This document shows, piece after piece, positions 27,986 to 37,776 of a stretch of DNA of 64,000 nt. Under the pieces are notes generated by a model. That model ran no database searches and was not told the origin of the DNA. It saw nothing but the letters and a program-made list of their open reading frames with translations. Where the stretch lies: contig FOIY01000005.1 in the NCBI GenBank assembly GCA_900111435.1, forward strand, positions 210,798-274,797, given 5' to 3'. Each line of letters opens with the position of its first letter. Position 1 is the stretch's first letter. A program made the position numbers and the translations under genes. Source of the DNA: Ruminococcaceae bacterium KH2T8. Lineage in GTDB: Bacteria; Bacillota; Clostridia; Saccharofermentanales; Saccharofermentanaceae.

Positions 27986-30900
27986 ATGTATGATTCAAAT
28001 CATTTAACGTCGATCGGCATCAAGCTTGCTTCGCCCGAGGTCATCAAGGGATGGTCTCACGGTGAGGTCAAGAAGCCTGAGACAATAAATTACCGTACTC
28101 AGAAGCCTGAGACAGACGGTCTCTTCTGCGAGAAGATCTTCGGACCCACAAAGTCCTGGGAGTGTCACTGCGGTAAGTATAAGAAGATCCGTTATAAGGG
28201 CATGATCTGTGACCGATGCGGAGTTGAAGTAACAAAGAACACGGTTCGTCGTGAGAGAATGGGTCACATCGAGCTCGCTGCTCCCGTTTCCCATATCTGG
28301 TACTTCAGAGGTATCCCCAGCAGAATGAGCCTTCTGCTCGATATCCCTCCCAAGACCCTTGAGAGAGTACTTTACTTTGCTTCTTATATCGTAATCGATC
28401 CCGGTGAGACAGATCTTACCAAGTGTGAGACACTCGACGAAGCAAGATACAGAGAGTATGTAGCAAGATACGGAAAGAGCGCTTTCGATGCAAGAATGGG
28501 TGCAGAGGCTGTTAAGAAGCTTCTCCAGGATGTTGACATCGATGCACTTGCAGAGGAACTCAATGAGGCAAGAGCTGAGGCTTCAGGCCAGAAGAAGGCT
28601 CGTATCATCAAGAGACTCGAGGTAGTAGAGGCTTTCAAGAACTCCGGTAACAAGCCCGAGTGGATGATCCTCGATGTACTTCCCGTACTTCCTCCCGAGC
28701 TCCGTCCCATGGTACCCCTCGACGGTGGTCGTTATGCTACATCCGATCTTAACGATCTTTACAGAAGAGTTATCAACAGAAATAACCGTCTTAAGAAGCT
28801 CCTCGATCTCGGTGCTCCCGATATCATCGTCAGAAACGAGAAGAGAATGCTTCAGGAGGCTGTTGACTCCCTTATCGATAACGGCAGAAGAGGACGTGCA
28901 GTAACAGGTTCCACATCTGCTACAAACAACAGACAGCTCAAGTCTTTGACAGACATGCTCAAGGGTAAGCAGGGACGTTTCCGTCAGAACCTTCTCGGTA
29001 AGCGTGTTGACTACTCCGGACGTTCCGTTATCGTCGTAGGACCCGAGCTCAAGATGCACCAGTGCGGTCTTCCTAAGGAAATGGCACTCGAGCTCTTCAA
29101 GCCCTTCGTTATCAAGAGACTTGTAGAAGACGGACTTACGGCTAACATCAAGACAGGTCGTCGTATGGTTGACCGTATGGCACCCGAAGTATGGGGCATC
29201 CTCGAGGATATCATCAAGGATCATCCCGTAATGCTCAACCGTGCTCCTACACTCCACAGACTTGGTATCCAGGCATTCGAGCCCATCCTCGTTGAGGGTC
29301 GTGCCATCAAGCTTCATCCCCTCGTATGTACAGCCTTCAACGCTGACTTCGACGGTGACCAGATGGCTGTTCACGTACCTCTTTCCGCTGAGGCACAGGC
29401 AGAGGCAAGATTCCTTATGCTTTCCTCTAACAACCTCCTTAAGCCTCAGGATGGTAAGCCCGTTACTGTTCCTACACAGGATATGATCCTCGGCTGCTAC
29501 TATCTTACGATGCAGCGTGACGAGACGATGGAGAGACAGGAGTGCCTCGGTGACGGCATGATCTTCACATCTGTCGATGAGGCTACAATGGCTTACGAGG
29601 ATCACCAGATCGAGCTTCACAGTAAGGTCGGTATCAGGATCACAAGAGAGATCAACGGCAAGAGTGAGACAGGTATCGTTCATTCTTCCTTCGGTAGATT
29701 CATCTTCAACCAGATCGTTCCTCAGGACCTCGGTTATGTTGACAGATCCATCCCCGAGAATCATCTCATCCTCGAGTGCGACTTCCAGATCGGTAAGAAG
29801 AAGCTCGAAGATATCATCGCTCGTTGCATCAGAGTACACGGCGCAGGTCTTACATCCGAGTTCCTTGATAACGTTAAGGCTCTTGGTTATAAGTACTCCA
29901 CTAAGTCCGGTATCTCCATCGGTATCGAGGACATGATCGTTCCCGACGTTAAGGAGAAGATGCTCAAGGATGCTGACGATAAGGTTGATTACATCAATAA
30001 GATGTACGACAGAGGTCTCGTTAACGATTCCGGTCGTCATAAGGAAGTTATCAAGGTTTGGACAAAGACAACTGACGATATCACTGAGGCACTCAAGAAG
30101 TCCCTTAAGTCTGATAACCCGATCAAGATGATGTCCGCATCCGGTGCCCGTGGTAACGATAACCAGATCAAGCAGCTCGCAGGTATGCGTGGTAACATGG
30201 CAGATACAACCGGTGATACTATCGAAATCCCGATCAGGTCTAACCTCCGTGAGGGTATGAACGTTCTCGAGTTCTTCATTTCTTCACACGGTGCCCGTAA
30301 GGCTCTTTCCGATACGGCTATCAAGACGGCTGACTCCGGTTACCTTACAAGACGTCTCGTTGACGTTGCTCAGGAAGTTATCATCTCTGAGGAAGACTGT
30401 GGTACAGACGACTTCACATGGGTCAAGGAGATCGCAGTTCAGGCTAACGAGAAGAAGGATGTCATCAAGACACTTGCAGATCGTCTTACAGGACGTTATG
30501 CAGCTGAAGATATCAGTGATCTTACAACAGGCGAAGTTCTCGTTAAGAGAAACGAGCTCATCACGGCTGATGTTGCTAAGAAGATCGAGGAGACAGGCAA
30601 TAAGAAGGTCAAGATCAGATCCGTATTCGATTGCCGTTCACGTCACGGTGTATGCTCCAAGTGCTACGGTATCAACCTTGCTAACGGACTTCCCACAACA
30701 GGCGGTGAGGCAGTCGGTATCATGGCTGCTCAGTCCATCGGTGAGCCCGGTACACAGCTTACGATGAGAACGTTCCACACTGGTGGTATCGCTAACTCCG
30801 GTGAGGATATCACACAGGGTCTTCCCAGAGTCGAGGAGCTCTTCGAGGCTCGTAAGCCTAAGGGTGAGGCTATCATCTCCGAGATCGACGGTACAGTTCG

Positions 30901-31729
30901 TATCGAGACAGGTGCTAAGGGTAAGAGAGAGATCATCGTTACTCCTTCTCCCGATGCTCCTCAGTACGATGAAGAGGGTGAGATCATCACAGAGTGCCGT
31001 TATCCCGTATCTCTTTCCGCTACTATCAAGGTATCCGACGGAGATCAGGTTGAGGCAGCAGATCAGCTTACAGACGGTACTGTTAATCCTTCCGACATCA
31101 TGAAGATCAAGGGTGTTCGTGGTGTTCAGAAGTACATCGTCAGCGAAGTTGTTAAGGTTTATAAGAGCGGTGGTGTTACCATCAACGACAAGCATATCGA
31201 GATCATCACTCGTCAGATGATGAGACGTATCCGAGTTGACGATCCCGGTGACACAGAGCTCATGACAGGTACAACAGTCGATATGTTCGACTTCGAGGCT
31301 GAGAATGATAAGGCAGAGGCAGCAGGTCTTCGTCCCGCAACCGGTAAGAGACAGCTCCTCGGTATCACAAAGGCTTCCCTTGCTACAGACTCCTTCCTGT
31401 CTGCAGCTTCCTTCCAGGAGACAGCAAGAGTCCTTACAGACGCTGCTGTTAAGGGTAAGGTCGATCCTCTTATCGGTCTCAAGGAGAACGTTATCATCGG
31501 TTCCATCATCCCTGCAGGTACAGGTGTACCGAGATACAGGAACATCACAGCTGTTCCCGTTATCAAGGAAAACTGCGAGGTCATCACAGGTTCCGAGTAC
31601 GATCCTTACAGTGAGACTGCCGAGCAGTTCGACAATCCTTACTACGATGAGATCGTAAGAGCAGAGGAAGAGGAGTATGCTGCTATGGTAGCTGCTGCCG
31701 CTGAGTCTGACGACATCTCCATCGACTAA
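27986..31729 (+). CDS. rpoC: DNA-directed RNA polymerase beta' subunit
   Basis: RpoC carries the catalytic magnesium site of RNA polymerase. The 1247-residue protein shows the N-terminal zinc site ([20 protein letters not shown]), the catalytic [12 protein letters not shown] motif, the trigger-loop/bridge region around [16 protein letters not shown] and the second zinc site ([13 protein letters not shown]). It follows rpoB by 52 bases with AAGGAGA ahead of the start and is followed by a strong terminator. Length is typical for clostridia without large lineage insertions. Confidence 0.98.
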   Translation: MYDSNHLTSIGIKLASPEVIKGWSHGEVKKPETINYRTQKPETDGLFCEKIFGPTKSWECHCGKYKKIRYKGMICDRCGVEVTKNTVRRERMGHIELAAPVSHIWYFRGIPSRMSLLLDIPPKTLERVLYFASYIVIDPGETDLTKCETLDEARYREYVARYGKSAFDARMGAEAVKKLLQDVDIDALAEELNEARAEASGQKKARIIKRLEVVEAFKNSGNKPEWMILDVLPVLPPELRPMVPLDGGRYATSDLNDLYRRVINRNNRLKKLLDLGAPDIIVRNEKRMLQEAVDSLIDNGRRGRAVTGSTSATNNRQLKSLTDMLKGKQGRFRQNLLGKRVDYSGRSVIVVGPELKMHQCGLPKEMALELFKPFVIKRLVEDGLTANIKTGRRMVDRMAPEVWGILEDIIKDHPVMLNRAPTLHRLGIQAFEPILVEGRAIKLHPLVCTAFNADFDGDQMAVHVPLSAEAQAEARFLMLSSNNLLKPQDGKPVTVPTQDMILGCYYLTMQRDETMERQECLGDGMIFTSVDEATMAYEDHQIELHSKVGIRITREINGKSETGIVHSSFGRFIFNQIVPQDLGYVDRSIPENHLILECDFQIGKKKLEDIIARCIRVHGAGLTSEFLDNVKALGYKYSTKSGISIGIEDMIVPDVKEKMLKDADDKVDYINKMYDRGLVNDSGRHKEVIKVWTKTTDDITEALKKSLKSDNPIKMMSASGARGNDNQIKQLAGMRGNMADTTGDTIEIPIRSNLREGMNVLEFFISSHGARKALSDTAIKTADSGYLTRRLVDVAQEVIISEEDCGTDDFTWVKEIAVQANEKKDVIKTLADRLTGRYAAEDISDLTTGEVLVKRNELITADVAKKIEETGNKKVKIRSVFDCRSRHGVCSKCYGINLANGLPTTGGEAVGIMAAQSIGEPGTQLTMRTFHTGGIANSGEDITQGLPRVEELFEARKPKGEAIISEIDGTVRIETGAKGKREIIVTPSPDAPQYDEEGEIITECRYPVSLSATIKVSDGDQVEAADQLTDGTVNPSDIMKIKGVRGVQKYIVSEVVKVYKSGGVTINDKHIEIITRQMMRRIRVDDPGDTELMTGTTVDMFDFEAENDKAEAAGLRPATGKRQLLGITKASLATDSFLSAASFQETARVLTDAAVKGKVDPLIGLKENVIIGSIIPAGTGVPRYRNITAVPVIKENCEVITGSEYDPYSETAEQFDNPYYDEIVRAEEEEYAAMVAAAAESDDISID

Positions 31730-31754
31730 AGTATCGATAAGATAAGAACTTACG

Positions 31755-31788
31755 ACAGGGTCGGTCATTCGTGGCCGGCCCTGTTTTT
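31755..31788 (+). terminator. Rho-independent terminator after rpoC
   Basis: ACAGGG-TCGGTC and GGCCGG-CCCTGT pair around a short loop and run into five T. It is 26 bases after the rpoC stop. Confidence 0.92.
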
Positions 31789-31855
31789 ATGCCGCGAAAT
31801 GCCGTAGAAAGGGCATTGCCGCATTTGAGCCCTTATAATTTCAGGGAAACGGTTG

Positions 31856-31861
31856 TATAAT
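31856..31861 (+). promoter_or_regulatory. -10 element for the NlpC/P60 gene
   Basis: A perfect TATAAT lies 41 bases ahead of the start at 31903. A second TATAAT is at 31834-31839. No good -35 was found for either. Confidence 0.45.
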
Positions 31862-31902
31862 AGACGGGCACAGGTAACATAACTGTAACAAAAGGAGTAT
31901 CT

Positions 31903-33207
31903 ATGGCTTTCAGAAAAAATGCCAGACAATATATATTAGCCATCATTGTATGCGTATCAGTTGCTATTCCTGTTCTCTGTCTCCCGGTGGGATTAAGAGA
32001 CGGTGTCAGCCCTTCTCTCAAGGTAAGACGTGCCTATGCGGCAACTTTCCCCGAAGAAGTTAAGACTGAAGAGGAGATCGCAGCAGAGGAAGCTGCTAAT
32101 GCCGCAGCGCAGGCCGCTCAGGAAGAAGGCCTCATCATGGCAGGTCAGGGTACGCTCATCCAGGCATCCTATGAAGATGGATATGAAGCACCTGAAGAGA
32201 CGGTGGGAACTTTCTCGGACGTTCCTGCCTATACGGTATATCAGGCGTTTGATTCCTCGGGACTTCCTATCGAGCTTCTCGATCCTCAGTACTTCGCTCC
32301 GACAGAAGAATATCTTTATATAGCAGCCGATAATTCCATCCTTAAGGAATATCCTGATATGGATTCCAACACACTTACTACACTTGCAACGAGTGAAGGT
32401 GTAACAAGGATCGGTATCGGAGATACATGGTCAAAGGTACAGACTTCCGAAGGTCTCGAAGGTTATGTACTTACATCCACGCTCTCGTATGAGATGGTAT
32501 GGATCGCTATCGACAGAACAGTATGGGTAGATACCGATTCACTTACATTAAGAGCAGAGCCTTCTACTATGGGTGAGCCTGTAGCGACACTTTGCGATGA
32601 GACAAGACTTCATTGTACGGCTATTGCCGATAAGTGGTACGAAGTAACGACGGACAGCGGCCTTACGGGTTATGTATATATCTCATATACGACTCAGACG
32701 CCGCCCCCGACTCCCACACCTACACCTACTCCGAGGCCCGCTAATACCGGCGGCGGTGGAGGCGGAGGATCCTCATCAGGCGGAGGAGGTTCTTCTTCCG
32801 GCGGTGGCAGCAGTTACTCGGCAGGCACACCGATCATCACGGGTGCTAACGGTTCAAGTGTTGTAAGTGCAGCAGAGAGTATTCTCGGTGCACCTTATGT
32901 ATACGGCGGTGAGAGCTCATCGGGCGTTGACTGCTCGGGACTTGTAGTATATGCATACAGACAGGTCGGAGTCGGAGGACTTCCTCACTACTCGAACTCA
33001 CTTGTCGGCTACGGTCAGGAAGTAAGCCGCGATAATATCCAGCCCGGTGATGTAGTCTGCTACGATTACGGTGGAGGATATTGCGGACACGTTGCCATAT
33101 ATGTCGGCGGAGGTCAGGTCATCCATGCTTCGAACTCACGTGAGGACGTTCGATACGGAAGCCTCGACATGATGCCTATCCTTACCATAAGAAGGATCGT
33201 CGGCTAA
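31903..33207 (+). CDS. Secreted SH3 - NlpC/P60 cell-wall endopeptidase
   Basis: The enzyme would cut peptide bonds in peptidoglycan stem peptides outside the cell. The 434 residues contain a signal peptide (hydrophobic YILAIIVCVSVAIPVLCL, possible cleavage after AYA near 47), two bacterial SH3-like segments (about 140-190 and 200-265, wall binding), a Pro/Thr then Gly/Ser-rich flexible linker (about 268-306), and a C-terminal NlpC/P60 domain. Catalytic Cys344 lies in GVDCSGLV and His396 in CGHVAIYVGGG. It is monocistronic, between two terminators. Confidence 0.94.
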   Translation: MAFRKNARQYILAIIVCVSVAIPVLCLPVGLRDGVSPSLKVRRAYAATFPEEVKTEEEIAAEEAANAAAQAAQEEGLIMAGQGTLIQASYEDGYEAPEETVGTFSDVPAYTVYQAFDSSGLPIELLDPQYFAPTEEYLYIAADNSILKEYPDMDSNTLTTLATSEGVTRIGIGDTWSKVQTSEGLEGYVLTSTLSYEMVWIAIDRTVWVDTDSLTLRAEPSTMGEPVATLCDETRLHCTAIADKWYEVTTDSGLTGYVYISYTTQTPPPTPTPTPTPRPANTGGGGGGGSSSGGGGSSSGGGSSYSAGTPIITGANGSSVVSAAESILGAPYVYGGESSSGVDCSGLVVYAYRQVGVGGLPHYSNSLVGYGQEVSRDNIQPGDVVCYDYGGGYCGHVAIYVGGGQVIHASNSREDVRYGSLDMMPILTIRRIVG

Positions 33208-33231
33208 GACAATATAAACATATAAAACATC

Positions 33232-33270
33232 AGGGACTGCCTTTATTTTAAAAAGACAGTCCCTTTTCTT
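33232..33270 (+). terminator. Rho-independent terminator after the NlpC/P60 gene
   Basis: AGGGACTG and CAGTCCCT pair around a 17-base A/T-rich loop and run into TTTTCTTT. Confidence 0.85.
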
Positions 33271-33275
33271 TCGTA

Positions 33276-33281
33276 TATAAT
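33276..33281 (+). promoter_or_regulatory. -10 element ahead of fchA
   Basis: TATAAT, 32 bases ahead of the fchA start and directly after the previous terminator. No clear -35. Confidence 0.45.
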
Positions 33282-33313
33282 AGGTTTGAATTTTAAAGAT
33301 ATGAGGTAAGAGC

Positions 33314-33928
33314 ATGAGAAGTAAAAGCATTGATCTGTTTCTTGAAGAATTGAGTTCCGGCGCACCCGTACCCGGCGGCGGAGGAGCGAGCGCACTTATG
33401 GGTTCCGTATCTTCCGCTCTTTGCTCGATGGTAGCAAATCTTACTACAGGTAAGAAGAAGTATGCGGAGTATCAGGGCGATATCGACAGGATCCTCAAGG
33501 ACACGGCAGTGCTTACCGATAAGATCGCTGACCTTATGCAGAAGGATGCGGATGCTTTCGAGCCTTTGGCTAAGGCTTATTCCATCCCCAAGGAAGAGCC
33601 CGGCAGGGATGAGCTTCTTGAGAATGCACTCAAGGTAGCAAGCGATGCTCCTTTCGAGATCGTTGAGACGATGAATGATGTATCCCTGATCATCGAGGAA
33701 CTCGCAGTCAAGGGTTCACGTCTTGCGATCAGTGACGTAGGAGTTGCGGCTGCGGCATGCAGAGCGGCAGTATGCGGTGCTTCCATGAATGTATATATCA
33801 ACACGAAGCTCATGAAGGACAGAGAATATGCTGCTTCCGTTAATGAGAAGACAGATGCTATCGTAAAGACTGTCTGCGACAGATGCGATAAGGCATATAA
33901 CGACGTACTCGGAGGACTCAAGGCATGA
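33314..33928 (+). CDS. fchA: Formiminotetrahydrofolate cyclodeaminase/methenyl-THF cyclohydrolase
   Basis: The family converts 5-formimino-THF to 5,10-methenyl-THF and ammonia. The 204-residue helical protein has the signature PVPGGGGASALMGSVSSALCSMVANLT near its start and the KGSRLAISDVGVAAAACRAA block near the C-terminus. It overlaps folD by four bases (ATGA), so the two proteins probably pass methenyl-THF along one route. It could serve glycine, purine or histidine fermentation; no other gene of those pathways is next to it. Confidence 0.9.
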   Translation: MRSKSIDLFLEELSSGAPVPGGGGASALMGSVSSALCSMVANLTTGKKKYAEYQGDIDRILKDTAVLTDKIADLMQKDADAFEPLAKAYSIPKEEPGRDELLENALKVASDAPFEIVETMNDVSLIIEELAVKGSRLAISDVGVAAAACRAAVCGASMNVYINTKLMKDREYAASVNEKTDAIVKTVCDRCDKAYNDVLGGLKA

Positions 33929-34773
33929 CAGAATTACTCGGTAAACCCGCAGCAGATGCAGTAAACGAAAGGCTCAAGGCACAGATCGCCGAGCTCGAGG
34001 GTAAGGGTATCATACCTACGCTCGCAGTAGTAAGGGTAGGCGCCAGAGAAGATGATCTCGCATATGAAAGAGGCATCAAGAAGAAGTTCTCCGATATGGG
34101 CTGCGAAGTAACAGTAGTAGAGCTTCCCGAGGACGTATCCCAGGAAGACCTCGATGAGACGGTAGCTGCACTTGATCTCGATAATGAGATCCACGGCATC
34201 CTTCTTTTCAGACCCCTTCCCAAGCACCTTACGGATAAGAATATCGTTAATACCATAAGCAGCGGCAAGGATGTTGACTGCATGGGTAATGCCAATATGG
34301 CAAAGCTCTTTGCTGGCGATAAGACAGGATTTGCTCCCTGTACGGCACAGGCTGTAATGGAGATGATCGATCATTACGGTATCGACATCAAGGGTAAGAA
34401 GGTTACTGTAATCGGCAGGAGCCTTGTCATCGGAAAGCCCGTTGCACTCATGCTCATCGCAGGTAATGCGACAGTTACCGTTTGCCACACTAAGACAGCC
34501 GATCTCAAGGCTGAGTGTCAGGCAGCCGATATCATAGTAGCTGCAGCAGGTAAGGCAAAGATGATCACGGCAGAGTATGTAAGACCCGGACAGACAGTCA
34601 TCGATGTCGGAATGAACGTAGACGAAGAAGGAAAGCTCTGCGGAGATGTTGACTTTGCAGGCGTATCCGAGATCGTTGATGCCATCACGCCCGTTCCCAG
34701 GGGAGTAGGCTCCGTAACTACATCCGTCCTTCTTGCCAATACGGTTACAAATGCAGCAAGGTCAGCATACTGA
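33925..34773 (+). CDS. folD: Methylene-THF dehydrogenase / methenyl-THF cyclohydrolase
   Basis: FolD interconverts 5,10-methylene-THF and 10-formyl-THF. The 282-residue protein is full length. The cofactor-binding half has VTVIGRSLVIGKPVALML and the C-terminal PVPRGVGSVTTSVL motif is clear. The catalytic lysine position in the first domain is less typical: the usual YxxxK motif reads YERGIKKKF, which keeps the Tyr and a Lys. It overlaps fchA by four bases and its end overlaps the next reading frame. Confidence 0.95.
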   Translation: MTELLGKPAADAVNERLKAQIAELEGKGIIPTLAVVRVGAREDDLAYERGIKKKFSDMGCEVTVVELPEDVSQEDLDETVAALDLDNEIHGILLFRPLPKHLTDKNIVNTISSGKDVDCMGNANMAKLFAGDKTGFAPCTAQAVMEMIDHYGIDIKGKKVTVIGRSLVIGKPVALMLIAGNATVTVCHTKTADLKAECQAADIIVAAAGKAKMITAEYVRPGQTVIDVGMNVDEEGKLCGDVDFAGVSEIVDAITPVPRGVGSVTTSVLLANTVTNAARSAY

Positions 34774-35926
34774 TCCCAAAGAGATATCATCCTGCATCAA
34801 GGCGAAGCTGTGCGGCAGTTGCGCTTATATAGGCGTGTCATATGAGGAACAGCTCTTAAAGAAGCAGAAGGCTTTTAATGACCTCATGAAGGGTATCGAT
34901 TGCGATGTCATGCCGATCATCGGAGCGAAGGATCCTTATAACTACAGGAATAAAGTGCATGCGGCTTTCGGCAGGGAGAAGGGCAAGGTCATCTCCGGTA
35001 CTTATGCCGAAGGTTCGCACAGGATCATCCAGAATGATTCATGCATCATCGAGGACAAGAGAGCTTCGGCTATCATAAAGGATATCCGAAAGCTCGCCGT
35101 CGACTTCAAGCTTCAGATCTACGATGAGAGAAACAAGACAGGAATCCTCAGGAGAGTACTCGTAAGAGTTGCGGTAAGCACGGGCGAGATACTGGTAGTA
35201 CTTGTTAATGGCGGAACATTCTTCCCCGGGAAGAAGAACTTCATCGCAAAGCTCACCAAGATGCATCCCGAGATAACGACAGTCGTGATCAATATCAACA
35301 AGAGGACCGATTCCATGATCCTCGGAGATAAGAGCGAGACTGTCTACGGCAAAGGATTCATTACAGACGAGCTCTGTGGCCTTAAGTTCAGGATTTCGGC
35401 GCAGTCTTTCTATCAGATCAATCATGATCAGACCGAAAGGCTCTACACGCAGGGCATGACTTTCGCGGCTTTAGGTCCGAAGGATAAGGTGCTCGATGCA
35501 TATTGCGGTATCGGAACGATCGGTATGGTCGCGGCGAAGATAGCGGGCGAAGTAGTCGGCGTCGAGCTTAATAAATCGGCAGTAAGCGATGCCATCACTA
35601 ACAAAAGAGCCAACGGAATGAAGAATATCAGTTTCGTAAATGCCGATGCCACGAGATATATAGAGGAAGCCGCGGCGGCAGGTGAGAAGTTCGATGTCGT
35701 ATTCCTCGATCCGCCGAGGAGCGGTACTACCATCGAGTTCATAAGAGCCGTTTCAAAGCTCAAGGCAAAAAGGGTGGTGTACATCTCGTGCTCACCTGAC
35801 ACTCTTGCCAGGGATCTTCGACTCTTCTCAAAGAACGGATATAAGGTCAGGTCGGCAGTGCCCGTTGATATGTTTCCGTGGACCGATTCGACAGAGGCCG
35901 TGGCATGGCTGGAAGCAGATGCTTAG
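34751..35926 (+). CDS. RNA uracil-5-methyltransferase (RlmD/RumA-like, [4Fe-4S])
   Basis: These SAM enzymes make m5U in rRNA or tRNA. Visible are the iron-sulphur cysteines (C-x5-C-x2-C in CIKAKLCGSCAY, plus NDSC further on), the SAM motif LDAYCGIGTIGMVAA, the DPPRSG loop and the catalytic Cys in YISCSPDTLARDL. The N-terminal TRAM domain is missing, so the protein is shorter than RumA/TrmFO-type relatives (about 391 residues). The ATG at 34751 lies inside folD and has no ribosome site, but no better in-frame start exists; a TTG at 34733 is an alternative. Confidence 0.87.
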   Translation: MQQGQHTDPKEISSCIKAKLCGSCAYIGVSYEEQLLKKQKAFNDLMKGIDCDVMPIIGAKDPYNYRNKVHAAFGREKGKVISGTYAEGSHRIIQNDSCIIEDKRASAIIKDIRKLAVDFKLQIYDERNKTGILRRVLVRVAVSTGEILVVLVNGGTFFPGKKNFIAKLTKMHPEITTVVININKRTDSMILGDKSETVYGKGFITDELCGLKFRISAQSFYQINHDQTERLYTQGMTFAALGPKDKVLDAYCGIGTIGMVAAKIAGEVVGVELNKSAVSDAITNKRANGMKNISFVNADATRYIEEAAAAGEKFDVVFLDPPRSGTTIEFIRAVSKLKAKRVVYISCSPDTLARDLRLFSKNGYKVRSAVPVDMFPWTDSTEAVAWLEADA

Positions 35927-35981
35927 ATACTTGCGTATGTAAGTGATAAATATGTAAAATAACTTCGGAGGTAATAAGTTT

Positions 35982-36584
35982 ATGGATATTGTTTGTCTTG
36001 ATATGGAAGGTGTTCTCGTTCCCGAGATCTGGATCGCATTCGCTGAGGAGTCCGGTATTCCCGAACTCAAGAAGACCACGAGAGATGAGCCTGATTACGA
36101 TAAGCTCATGAAGTGGAGACTCGGCGTCCTTAAGGAGCATGGTCTCGGACTTAAGGAGATCCAGGATACTATCGCGAAGATCGATCCCATTCCCGGCGCA
36201 AAGGAGTTCCTCGATGAACTCAGGAGCGTTGCTCAGGTAATAATCATAAGCGATACTTTCACTCAGTTCGCTCAGCCCCTGATGGCTAAGCTCGGATATC
36301 CCACGCTTTTCTGCAATACTCTTGAAGTTGCCGCAGACGGTGAGATCACGGGATTCAAGATGAGATGCGAGCAGTCCAAGCTCACGACAGTCAAGGCTCT
36401 CCAGTCCATGGGATTTGAGACGATCGCGGCAGGCGACAGCTTTAACGATCTTGCCATGATCAAGGCAAGTAAGGCAGGATTCCTCTTCAAGAGTACCGAT
36501 AAGATCAAGGCTGATAACCCCGACCTTCCCGCTTTCGAAGAGTACGATGAATTCCTTGCTGCCATAAAGGCACAGCTCGACTGA
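35982..36584 (+). CDS. thrH: ThrH: phosphoserine phosphatase / homoserine phosphotransferase
   Basis: ThrH-type HAD enzymes dephosphorylate phosphoserine and can move the phosphate to homoserine. The 200-residue protein begins CLDMEGVLVPEIWIAFAE, where the ThrH branch has DMEGVLVPE rather than DxDGT. The other HAD motifs follow: IISDTF, a Lys in KLTTVKAL and AAGDSFNDLAMI. GGAGGT lies well placed ahead of the ATG. The next gene begins 8 bases after its stop. Confidence 0.92.
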   Translation: MDIVCLDMEGVLVPEIWIAFAEESGIPELKKTTRDEPDYDKLMKWRLGVLKEHGLGLKEIQDTIAKIDPIPGAKEFLDELRSVAQVIIISDTFTQFAQPLMAKLGYPTLFCNTLEVAADGEITGFKMRCEQSKLTTVKALQSMGFETIAAGDSFNDLAMIKASKAGFLFKSTDKIKADNPDLPAFEEYDEFLAAIKAQLD

Positions 36585-36591
36585 TATTCTC

Positions 36592-37776
36592 ATGAGCAAG
36601 AGGGGAAGCTACGTAGAATATGCTTCTAAGACCGAGTTCGAGCGGGAAAATGTCCTGTCCGGATCAGGCTCGGCTCTTTCTGCTTGCGATGAACTGCAGC
36701 GTCTGGGAACAAGGCGCGTGCTCTTTATATGCTCCAAGAATGTAAAGAAATATAAGATCTACGAAGAGATGAACGAGAAGCTCACCAAGATGGGTATCCG
36801 TATCTTCTCGTTCGAGAAAGAACCGGGCCTTCTCAAGCAGAGTGTGATAGAGATGGCTTTCGGTATGTTCAGGGAGTATAACTGCGATACGGTCATCACG
36901 GTGGGAAGCACTTCCGATATAGACTGCGGAAAGATGGTCGTTGCGATGGCGAATACACATTCTGCAAAGACGATCTCAGACCTTATAGGCGACGGTCACG
37001 TCAAGGATGGCAAGAATAAGCTCTGCTGCATAGCTACCGATGCGGGTGCTTCATGTGCGACGCCTTTCTCGGAGTTCATCTCCGAGCCGAACGGCAAATG
37101 GGTAATGTGCAGGAGCAGCAAGATCGTACCCGATATAGCCGTTATCGATACGGAACTTTCCATGAGGACTGAGACGGAAGCTGCGGTCGACAGTGCGCTC
37201 ACCGCATTCTGTGAAGCAGTCGAAGCATACGTATCTCCCGTCTCCGAGTACTATCCGCTCTATCGTGCCGATGCGGCTGTTGCCTGCGGCATTATATATA
37301 ATAATCTTACTAATATGCGAAAGAACCCCGAGGACTCGTTCCTCAGGTATAAGACTGCAGTCGGAGGATTCTACGCCGGCCTTTCCGTAAGAAAGATAGG
37401 AATCGGTTATACGCATATCGCCGTACACAGACTTATCGAGCGTTATGGCGATGTTCACGGTGCTACATATCTCAAGCTCTTAAGGCACTTGCTCGACGCA
37501 GAAAAAGAGGTATGTCTGTCTGCACTCGCGGAACTTGCAAGATATCTCAAGATCTGTACGCAAAATGCCGATGATATGAGAGCGGCACAGAACCTTATCG
37601 ACAGTCTCGATTATATCTGCTCCAAGAATTCCGAATACATAAAGCTGCCCGATCTGACCGAGAAAGAAGCACTCTCGATCGCCGATGAGGTGCGTCGCGA
37701 AGCTGCTGATTTTGATCTTTATAAGCTCGACAGCAAAGCTTTCGCCAATATGCTGATGGCTGCCTGCAACTCATGA
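36592..37776 (+). CDS. Iron-containing alcohol-dehydrogenase-like protein, divergent metal site
   Basis: The 394-residue protein has the two-domain fold of family III alcohol dehydrogenases: VGSTSDIDCGK is the nucleotide-binding block, and THIAVHRLIERYGDVHG carries the two usual C-terminal metal histidines. The first pair of ligands, Asp and His in the usual DALTHAIEAY, appear as Thr204 and Glu208 in TAFCEAVEAY. Cofactor metal and activity are therefore doubtful. It lies between thrH and cca, overlapping cca by four bases. No substrate can be named. Confidence 0.7.
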   Translation: MSKRGSYVEYASKTEFERENVLSGSGSALSACDELQRLGTRRVLFICSKNVKKYKIYEEMNEKLTKMGIRIFSFEKEPGLLKQSVIEMAFGMFREYNCDTVITVGSTSDIDCGKMVVAMANTHSAKTISDLIGDGHVKDGKNKLCCIATDAGASCATPFSEFISEPNGKWVMCRSSKIVPDIAVIDTELSMRTETEAAVDSALTAFCEAVEAYVSPVSEYYPLYRADAAVACGIIYNNLTNMRKNPEDSFLRYKTAVGGFYAGLSVRKIGIGYTHIAVHRLIERYGDVHGATYLKLLRHLLDAEKEVCLSALAELARYLKICTQNADDMRAAQNLIDSLDYICSKNSEYIKLPDLTEKEALSIADEVRREAADFDLYKLDSKAFANMLMAACNS

